The notes beneath the pieces were generated by a model. That model was not told where the DNA came from, made no database searches, and saw only the letters and a list, made by a program, of their open reading frames with translations. A stretch of DNA of 64,000 bases, taken from Mycocentrospora acerina. Its lineage: Eukaryota; Ascomycota; Dothideomycetes; Pleosporales. Positions 59,699 to 64,000 of the stretch are shown piece after piece. The stretch spans positions 20,166 through 84,165 of the forward strand of contig JAKUHH010000055.1 of NCBI GenBank assembly GCA_022701365.1, in the 5' to 3' direction. A program made the position numbers and the translations under genes. Positions within the stretch are counted from its first letter, which is position 1. Every line of letters begins with the position of its first letter.

Positions 59699-59925
59699 TT
59701 ACAGTCTATTTACAGTCTATTTACAGTCTATTCACAGTCTATTTACAGTCTATTCACAGTACGTTTACAGTCTGTTTACTGTCTGTTTACAGTTTATTCA
59801 CAGTCTATTTATTGTCTATTTACAGTCTGTTTACAGTCTGTTCACTGTCTATTTACAGTCTGTTCACAGTTTATTTATAGTCTATTTACAGCCCACTTAC
59901 AGTCTATTTACAGTCCTTTAACACA
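59699..59925. repeat. 11-bp minisatellite
   Basis: About twenty units of ACAGTCTATTT with variants (ACAGTCTGTTT, ACAGTCTATTC). Confidence 0.95.
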
Positions 59926-60369
59926 CAGCTAATCTGCGCCTACTCTTTACAGAAACAGGGCAGCAGCATACGCTCACCACCTTGCACCTGCTATGTCGCG
60001 TACCCCACAGACACACTGTATCAAGGTACGTAACAGAACAGAGTCTAGGCCTAGACGCAAGTCTACAAGAGGTATTGTTAAGTATAGCAGGAGCTACACC
60101 TCTGTAAGGGCGTACATAGTGATCCTATTCTAGACTAGCGCTAACTTCTGTCTAGGCTAGGACGCAACTCTATTATCAGCTCACCACCTACTATTGCATC
60201 TGCAGTGCACTCTGCCCTACACACGCAGCCACTAGCACCTAGCGCCTACGCTTAACCATGTCCTCTCCTGCCTGCAGTGTTGCGTTTCTGGCGTCTGCCA
60301 TAGACAGTGCTGCTAGCGCGTTTAACAGCAGCCCTCGCAGCTTCCCTCTGTCACGCGACTGTGATGTTG
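59926..60369. other. Spacer between minisatellites and the chromovirus LTR
   Basis: Near-balanced composition with little RIP signature. No open frame or motif that I can support. Confidence 0.4.
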
Positions 60370-60762
60370 TGTTAAGATCCTGTTCTGTACTTGATCTTAG
60401 TGGTCGATGACCTTCCGATACTAGTACTAAAGTAGAACAGGTTTAAGGTTGGTTCTTAGGGATAGAGTAGGTTCAGGGAAACAAGGTTAGTTTAATGCAC
60501 GTATTAAGGATACACTGTGATTAAGGGTAAGAAGTAATAAGTAGATTAATTAACAAGGTTAAACACATCACTATAAGGGTGGTGTTCCTACTAACTATAT
60601 ACTTAATCATAATGTAGTGCTTAGTACTGATTATAATGCTTAGTGTACTAATCACAACTAATTACACTAAGCACTAAGCACGTCATGTAATCTAGGTTGC
60701 TTAGTTGCTGCAAGGCTGGTTGATTGGTCAGGGCGCATCCCTTGCCTAACCTAGCCTTAACA
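60370..60762 (-). repeat. 3' LTR of the minus-strand Ty3/Gypsy element
   Basis: 393 bp bounded by TGTTAAG and CTTAACA inverted ends. The internal side carries a polypurine tract, and pol lies beyond it. The opposite LTR is outside the window. Unrelated to LTR family A. Confidence 0.75.
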
Positions 60763-60776
60763 CTATCCCCCTTCTT
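60763..60776 (-). promoter_or_regulatory. Polypurine tract of the Ty3/Gypsy element
   Basis: The reverse complement, AGAAGGGGGATAG, directly abuts the 3' LTR, where plus-strand DNA priming is expected. Confidence 0.7.
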
Positions 60777-60847
60777 GCCTAGCTTAGTCCTTTAAGCTTA
60801 TTATATAACGCGCGTAGTTCCTATGCATTTGCTGCCTAGTTTTAACA

Positions 60848-61354
60848 ATGTCTAAACATCTTAAAGAGTTAAGTACTGTCTGCTATTAATGTCTTTATAA
60901 ATTTATTAAAATTGCTAGCAAAATAATAGTCTAAAAATGCGCGACTTGTGCAAAGCACAATTAGGTGTGTAAAATTCATGTTTAGTCTAGAAACTGTAGC
61001 AAGTGTTTGCGACGTGGCTAACAGTGCAATGTGCAAGTAACTTAATCTAAGTTTAAGCAGTTAGCAAATAAAAAGGAGAAGTTGCAACAACAAATTAAGA
61101 AGTCTTAAGAGGCTTAGAATGTCGCGATGCGAGCGCAAGAGAAGGCGCTAGAAGATCTGCGCACTGCTTGTGCTAGAGAAGAAAGATTGCAGATGCAAAT
61201 AGATTTAATAGATTGTTGTACCAAAGAGGCGATCTTGGTAGAGGAGCAGAGTATTAAGGAACAGGAGGAACAGGAACGCACAGAGATAGGTAATCTTATG
61301 TCTTTTAATAGTCCTTCAGAAGGCCTAGCTTTAAATTTGTCTCTAAGTACTTAG
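60848..61354 (+). pseudogene. Antisense cysteine-rich/coiled-coil ORF between pol and the 3' LTR
   Basis: The ATG at 60848 starts a frame whose stops are RIP-type. It has clustered cysteines (KCATCAKHN near 60938, then SRNCSKCLRRG near 60989, then QCNVQVT), suggesting a zinc-binding module of about 50 residues. A charged coiled coil follows, continuous from 61127 to 61354 (AREERLQMQIDLIDCC, EEQSIKEQEEQERTEIG). It is transcribed against pol. Function unknown. An accessory gene of the retrotransposon is the simplest reading. Confidence 0.5.
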
Positions 61355-61439
61355 AGTGCTATTAAAGGTCTTCTAGATAACTTCTAAGAAGTTCCTGTGT
61401 TGTTTTCTAAAGGCAAGTCCTAGTTCTTGTGTCTTAGGC

Positions 61440-64000
61440 TCTTCTAATATTTTTAAAGTAGTATTTAACAATTCATAAGGTGAGTTTCTAGTTCCTAATT
61501 GTCTTTACTTAGTAGGTAACCTTTCTATCTGATTAGGAACTCAAGTCCTTGTTTAGTTTCTCAGTGGTTAATAATTTTCTCAACTTCATAACTGTCGTTG
61601 ATGTCTGGTTTAAAATAGAATGTTTGTTGAATTAGCGTTTCTAGGTCAGCAGGTTCTAATAGAGAGACATAGAACACTAGGTGGATTTTAGCGTCTTTAG
61701 GGAGTTTAAGTTTGTAGTTAACTGGTCCCCTTAGTTTAATAATAAAAAATAGTCTGACTTTAACGTAGTCTAGTTTCTTGCTTAGTCTTCTTGTCCTAAG
61801 ATTTTTTATAAGAAGATACACTTTATCCCCCTTCTTAAGCTAAGGTGCTGTTTTTCTTTTTCTGTTTGTATAAGTAATAGCTTTTTGCTGTGCTGTTTTA
61901 ATGTTTTTCTTTAAATTCTTATATACTTTCTTTAGTTCTTCTGCTATAATTACTGCTAATTCTATTTGTAAACTAGGAAATGTTTGTATAAACAAGTTTA
62001 GGTGTTGTCTGTAGTTTGCAAAGTACAGCGTTGTGCCTGTTGCTTCTAATAACTTGTTGTTATAAGCTATCTGTGCTATTAGTAGTAATAATACCTAATT
62101 GTTTTGTTGTTAATTACTATATATCTGTAGGTAAGTTTCTATAGTTTAATTTGTTCTTTCTGTTTATCTATCTGTCTGTAGATAATAGGCAGTAGACAGT
62201 TTTCTTTTTATTCCTATTACAGCTATCAGGGTTGTCTAATAGTTTAATATAAATAGTTTATCTCTGTTGCTAATAATTAATTCTAGGATGCTGTAGTTTT
62301 GTACTATTTAATCTAGGATTATATGTCTTAACTGTGTTGCATCATAATTGTCTTAGAATAGTATTATCTTAGCGTATTTTGTAAGTCTGTTAACAATGAC
62401 TAGTATTGCGTTATAAGCGATATTAGTAACAGGGTCTTTAGAGTTTAGTAAGCTAGTAACAAAGTCTATAGTAATATCTGTCTAAGGTGCCTTAGGTGCT
62501 TAGATTAGCTGCATTTCTCTATACTTAGCGTGTGTACTATGCTTATTTTATTAACAGTGTAAGCATTTCTTAATGTAAGCTGTGATTTTTTCTTTTATGT
62601 GCAAAAACCTGTAGTTTTATTGTATAAGTTCTATTGTTCTAGTAATTCTAGGATGTCTGTGTACTAGGTTATTATAATAATTTCTAATAACTTGTTCTTG
62701 TAATTCCTTAGGTACATTTAGTAGAATGTTTTCCTTATTCTTAATTCATAATATGTTGTTTAGCTGCTAGGATAGTCTGATTGATCTATCTCTGTTAACT
62801 TGCAGTATTGCTAACTGAATAATTTCTTTTTCTCCTGCAATGTTAGTTCTCCTACTTAAAGTGTTAGCTCTTCTGTTATCCTTTCCTAGTGTGTATAGGA
62901 CTTTAAACTTGTATTATCCTAACATTTTAGACTATCTAACCTGTTATTAGTTAAGTACTTTAGTAGTTGTAAAGTGGAGTAAGTTCTTATAATTAGTGTA
63001 AATTGTGAGTTCTGAACAGCTTTCTGCGTAGATTCTCTAATGTTGTAATGCAGAAACAATTGCTATAAGTTCTTTGTTATGCACATTGTATCTTTCTTCT
63101 AGTCTGCTGAATTTGCAAGAATAGTATGCAATAAGATGCTACTTGCTGTTGTGTTCTTAACAAGTGCATGCTCCTAATGCTAAATCTAATGCATTAGTTT
63201 TAATTTGCAAGGGTTCTCTGCTGTGAAAGGCTACTATAGTTAGTAGCTTAATGCATGCTTGCTTTAGTAATTAAAAGGCGGTTTCCTGTTTGTCTTTCTA
63301 CTAAAATGTTGTATCTTTCTGCGTAAGCTTAGTAAGTAGTATTGTATAGCGTAAATAGTCCTTTATAAATCTTTAGTTAAAGTTGCAGAATCCTAAGAAT
63401 GCCTGTATTTCTTTTACTGTTTTTAGTTGTGGCTATTCTTTTATAGTTCTAGTCTTTTCTTTGCTTATCTGTACTCCTTCTATTCCTACTGTAAAGCCTA
63501 GGAATTCTACTTCTGTCTTGTAAAACTCGCATTTCTCTAGTTTAAGCTGTAGTTTAGCTTTTTCTAATGCTGTAAGTACCTTCTTAACATGCTTAATGTG
63601 TTCCTTCATGTTGTCTAAGTAAATGAGGATGTTATCTAGGTAAGCGATGGCGAATATATCTAAGTACTCTTGTAGTACATTGTTTATTAGTGCTTAGCAC
63701 GTTGCTAGTGTGTTAGTAAGACTAAAGGGCATAACAGTGTATTTGTAGTGTCTGTAGCGCGTTTGAAAAGCAGTCTTCTATTCTTTACCTTTCTTTATTT
63801 GTATTAGGTTGTACGCGCCTCTTAAGTCTAGGGCTGTAAAGATCTTTGCTTAGGAAAGTCTATCTTGTAACTCTAATATATTTAGTAGTAGATATTAGTT
63901 CTTAATTGTAATATTATTTAACTTCTAGTAGTTAACACATAGTTAAAGGGTTCTGTCCTTCTTAGGTACAAAGAGGATAGGGTAACCTGCTAGTAATTCT
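61440..64000 (-). mobile_element. Ty3/Gypsy chromovirus pol (RT, RNase H, integrase, chromodomain), cut by the window end
   Basis: Read on the minus strand. RT: AYLDNILIYLDNMKEHIKH near 63652-63598 (YLDD changed to YLDN), then KCEFYKTEVEFLGF and QAFLGFCNFN. RNase H-like region to about 63050. Integrase: HRHPRITRTI, then KKCLHC (HHCC zinc module), the DFVTSL Asp, SNRDKLF (second Asp region, altered) and TDRxTERTN Glu, spanning about 62680-62120. The C-terminal segment from 61821 (KLDYVKVRLFFIIKLRGPVN, LPKDAKIHLVFYVSLLEP) is the GPY/F-type integrase tail. After SYEVEKIINH a stop interrupts a chromodomain (LEFLIR, stop, KGY). Stops fit RIP, so the element is inactive as read. Confidence 0.9.

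Noticed and set aside
59499..59925. Possible CRISPR array
   Set aside because: Units are directly adjacent with no unique spacers and the genome is eukaryotic; these are minisatellites.

Overview
The window looks like a chromosome arm, possibly subtelomeric, of a filamentous ascomycete fungus. Genes carry short introns with GTAAGT-type donors. There is a highly reducing polyketide synthase gene. Large A+T-rich blocks consist of transposon copies whose coding frames are broken almost only by TAA/TAG/TGA at former CAA/CAG/TGG/CGA codons, the C-to-T pattern left by repeat-induced point mutation (RIP). RIP is inferred here from codon patterns, not computed.

Layout. 1-2953: two divergent, RIP-broken genes for mostly helical proteins, each with a short hydrophobic segment; a weak architectural match to fungal/bacterial two-component alpha-helical pore-forming proteins. 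4774-6911: intact six-exon FAD monooxygenase of the phenol 2-monooxygenase type (630 aa). 8470-9200: decayed tyrosinase. 9670-13480: minisatellite, solo LTRs and a DNA-transposon remnant with inverted ends. 13526-21733: intact nine-exon highly reducing PKS (2589 aa; KS-AT-DH-MT-ER-KR-ACP). 22420-23540: decayed Baeyer-Villiger type monooxygenase, divergent from the PKS. 23541-28774: A+T-rich repeats. 29129-30718: intact single-exon carotenoid-oxygenase-family gene (529 aa). 30719-36910: LTRs, transposase scraps and a RIPed Ty3/Gypsy gag-pol fragment. 37200-39590 and 55140-57530: N- and C-terminal parts of a telomere-linked RecQ-like helicase (TLH), separated by about 15.5 kb. That interval contains two long, RIP-degraded, same-strand ORFs, one unrecognised and one an SNF2-family ATPase, together with a dispersed 20-25 bp motif. 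55826-56985: a GATGGC hexamer array inside the TLH C-terminal region. 57600-59950: an unrecognised RIPed ORF, a tandem duplication, a solo LTR with target-site duplication, and two minisatellites. 60370-64000: the 3' end of a Ty3/Gypsy chromovirus on the minus strand, with 3' LTR, polypurine tract and an antisense cysteine-rich/coiled-coil ORF.

How the genes work together. The PKS, the phenol-hydroxylase-like enzyme and perhaps the carotenoid-oxygenase-like enzyme are the only intact genes, all on the minus strand. The tyrosinase and BVMO remnants beside them suggest a polyketide cluster that once had more oxidative tailoring enzymes and has been eroded by transposon invasion. The remainder is a transposon graveyard in which the SNF2/unknown two-gene block is the best candidate for an undescribed mobile element.
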